Origin: Anaerolineaceae bacterium UBA700
GTDB lineage: Bacteria > Chloroflexota > Anaerolineae > Anaerolineales > Anaerolineaceae
Direction of reading: 5' to 3'
Assembly: GCA_002298885.1 (NCBI GenBank)
Contig: DBMK01000128.1
Coordinates: 1 to 15,072, forward strand
Length of the DNA stretch: 15,072 nt
The position numbers were made by a program, and so were the translations under genes. Below, one piece after another: positions 13,795-15,072 of this stretch. Within the stretch, counting starts at the first letter, position 1, and the number at the start of each line of letters is the position of its first letter. The notes under the pieces are model-generated. The model saw nothing but the letters and a program-made list of their open reading frames with translations. It was not told where the DNA came from and searched no databases.

Positions 13795-14028
13795 GCCAGC
13801 AGGCGGCCTGCGACCGCCGTTGGGCCGCGGGGATTTTAGCTCAAAGCGGGGGTCGCAGACCCCCTTCGAGCAAAGCATAAGTTTTCCGCTCGCAGGCGGT
13901 CTATGACCGCCGTCGGGCCGCGGGGATTCTAGCTCAACACGGGAGTCGCCCCTTACAAGGTGCTTCGCGAAGACCCCCTCAGAGCGAGATGGAGCGGGGA
14001 AATTTAGCGAAATTCGTCTAATTCGTGG
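13795..14028. repeat. Second two-unit hairpin array with a right-hand arm
   Basis: Unit 3 (13795-13887) contains the perfect hairpin GGGGGTC-GCA-GACCCCC (13848-13864). Unit 4 (from 13888 to about 13998) contains GGCGGTC-TAT-GACCGCC and shares a 29-base identical stretch with unit 2 of the first array (13885-13913 versus 12358-12386). In unit 4 the second hairpin is interrupted by 21 extra bases (13950-13970). The right arm 14001-14028 ends CTAATTCGTGG, the inverse of the CCACGAATTA-type arm. No matching left arm is visible before the array. Confidence 0.8.
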
Positions 14029-14081
14029 ATCATTTTCTTGCAGAACTGTAATTAAATCGTCCGGCAAGCCCCCTGAAAGAT

Positions 14082-14109
14082 TGTGATAATTGTCACAGAG
14101 CAATTGCTC
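14082..14109. promoter_or_regulatory. Two abutting palindromes; CRP/FNR-like site
   Basis: TGTGATAATTGTCACA (14082-14097) has the TGTGA-N6-TCACA form of a CRP/FNR-family operator and is symmetric at 14 of 16 bases. It is followed without a gap by the perfect 12-base palindrome GAGCAATTGCTC (14098-14109) and then by the AGGAGG ribosome-binding site. The TGTGATAAT part could alternatively be an extended -10 (TGn-GATAAT). No -35 is evident. Confidence 0.55.
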
Positions 14110-14120
14110 AGGAGGGGTAC

Positions 14121-15035
14121 ATGCGGAAAAACCGTTTGTATTTCGCGTTTGCATTCATCATCATAACGTCACTGGCGGTCTATTCGGGGGCGATGGCGCA
14201 GCCCGGCGCACCGGTGCCGGTGGCTTACCTGCCGCTGGTGATGGGCGGCGCTCAACAGGGCCAGGCGATCGTTGCTGACCACGGCCACACCGAACTCGGC
14301 CAGATCCCGGCCGGCTGGATTACGACCGCCAAGCAGAAGGTGGTCTGGATCTACGGGCACACCTCGCACGGCAGCCAGCTCGTTTCCGGGGCTGAATACC
14401 TCAGCAGTTCCGTCAGCTCGCCGCTCTACCGGCTGCTCAGCGCCTCGCTGGTGCCGCCGGGCCAGGCCAACCCGCTCGGCCTGCGCCTGGGGGATGACGG
14501 AGGTTGGAGCTGGAACGAGACCAGCTTCCTGCAGACCGCCCGCAGCCGGATCAACGCCGCCATCAACGCCGGGGCCATCCCGGCCGGCAGCGTGGGCGTG
14601 TTCATGTGGTCGTGGTGCGGCGAGATGTCATGGCTTTCGAGCGCTTCGGTCCAGAATTACATCACCATGATGGGCCAGCTCGAAAGCGAGTACCCCGCCA
14701 TCCGCTTCGTGTACATGACCGGGCACACCGACGGCACGTCCGGGCCGGGTTCGGTGCTGATGGCCAACAACCAGGCCGTGCGCGACTACGTGCGTGCACA
14801 CAACAAGGTCCTGTTCGACTTCGCCGACATCGAGTCCTGGCTGCCGGACGGCACGCCGTACAACGGGGTGCCCACCGATGCCTGCCCGTGGTGCCAGAGC
14901 TGGTGCGATTCGCATCCCGGGGCCTGCCCGGCTCCGGAAATTTCCTGCGCCCACTCGCATTCGCTCAACTGCTTTTTGAAGGGCAAGGCGTTCTGGTGGC
15001 TCTCCGCCCGCCTTGCCGGGTGGACCGGCAATTAA
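14121..15035 (+). CDS. Secreted protein of unknown function, possibly SGNH-hydrolase-like
   Basis: A 304-aa exported protein. Residues 1-26 are a signal peptide (MRKNR, then a hydrophobic core ending GAMA|QP). PVAYLPLVMGG (34-43) is the YLPLV tag I associate with Chloroflexota secreted proteins. The mature domain has VVWIYGHTSHGSQL (74-87), FMWSWCGEMSW (161-171), YMTGHTDG (198-205) and FDFADIESW (232-240). The spacing of these blocks recalls SGNH/GDSL-like hydrolases, but the nucleophile is not obvious, so activity is unproven. The C-terminal part is Cys-rich (CPWCQSWC, then CAHSHSLNCFLKGKAFWWL), suggesting disulfides or metal binding. AGGAGG lies a few bases before the ATG. It is monocistronic within the window and preceded by two palindromes. 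Confidence 0.8.
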   Translation: MRKNRLYFAFAFIIITSLAVYSGAMAQPGAPVPVAYLPLVMGGAQQGQAIVADHGHTELGQIPAGWITTAKQKVVWIYGHTSHGSQLVSGAEYLSSSVSSPLYRLLSASLVPPGQANPLGLRLGDDGGWSWNETSFLQTARSRINAAINAGAIPAGSVGVFMWSWCGEMSWLSSASVQNYITMMGQLESEYPAIRFVYMTGHTDGTSGPGSVLMANNQAVRDYVRAHNKVLFDFADIESWLPDGTPYNGVPTDACPWCQSWCDSHPGACPAPEISCAHSHSLNCFLKGKAFWWLSARLAGWTGN

Positions 15036-15059
15036 TGTTTTAATAGATGGAGTTGGCGG

Positions 15060-15072
15060 GCGGCTGCGCCGC
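15060..15072 (+). terminator. Possible start of a terminator at the window edge
   Basis: GCGGC (15060-15064) and GCCGC (15068-15072) pair around TGC, 25 bases after the stop codon of the secreted-protein gene. The window ends at the stem, so a following T-run cannot be checked. Confidence 0.35.

Noticed and set aside
12269..13998. CRISPR-like array
   Set aside because: Units are about 90 bases, only two per array, with internal palindromes and no unique spacers. No cas genes are present.
13789..14154. Minus-strand 121-codon frame through the second hairpin array
   Set aside because: It is a translation of the DNA repeat itself (peptides such as SPRPDGGHRPPASG occur twice) and has no supported start.

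Overview
The window most resembles a chromosomal segment of a Chloroflexota bacterium, probably of the Anaerolineae type. This rests on recall of lineage habits, not on a search. The clues are a lipoprotein with a Thr/Pro tail (TPTLTPSPAPSATFTPT), a secreted protein with a YLPLV motif just after its signal peptide, a 62-aa Cys-rich protein of a type I associate with this group, GC-rich genes with AT-rich promoters, and many palindromic intergenic repeats. There are no rRNAs, tRNAs, integrases or transposases, and no convincing CRISPR array.

Layout. (1) 1-1480, minus strand: an alpha/beta hydrolase and an overlapping TetR regulator, read from a near-perfect sigma-70-type promoter packed with ACTAAT/ATTAGT half-sites, and ended by a hairpin at 1-25. 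(2) 1636-4081, plus strand: a six-TM diguanylate cyclase with an intact GGDEF and I-site, then an MFS transporter that looks leaderless, ended by a hairpin shared with the convergent next gene. (3) 4091-6455, minus strand: a lipoprotein whose N-terminal coding region contains a heptanucleotide repeat, and purA (adenylosuccinate synthetase). They are separated by an inverted-repeat element and by a heptamer repeat that supplies the purA stop codon. (4) 6554-8820, minus strand: a three-gene unit of TetR regulator, cupin protein and Asp-box beta-propeller. It has a strong promoter, a palindromic operator in the 5' leader and an ATGA overlap between the last two genes. (5) 9016-12219, plus strand: a 62-aa CxxC/CxxH protein, two palindromic repeats, and an MgtA-type magnesium P-type ATPase. 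(6) 12220-14031: a HEAT-like alpha-helical protein bracketed by two related two-unit hairpin arrays. The left array is bounded by inverted arms of the same family as the element at 5032-5117. (7) 14082-15072: a secreted protein of unknown function behind two abutting palindromes, the first with the TGTGA-N6-TCACA spacing of a CRP/FNR-family site.

The genes are mostly ordinary. The regulatory wiring consists of two separate TetR circuits, c-di-GMP synthesis and a possible CRP-like switch. The most unusual material is non-coding: a family of inverted-repeat elements with and without internal hairpin arrays, lying just 3' of genes, and heptamer repeats that run into coding sequence. One heptamer repeat provides stop codons in several frames, and another lies where a copy-number change would shift a lipoprotein out of frame. 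I did not find a defence, secretion or biosynthetic system that I would call new.
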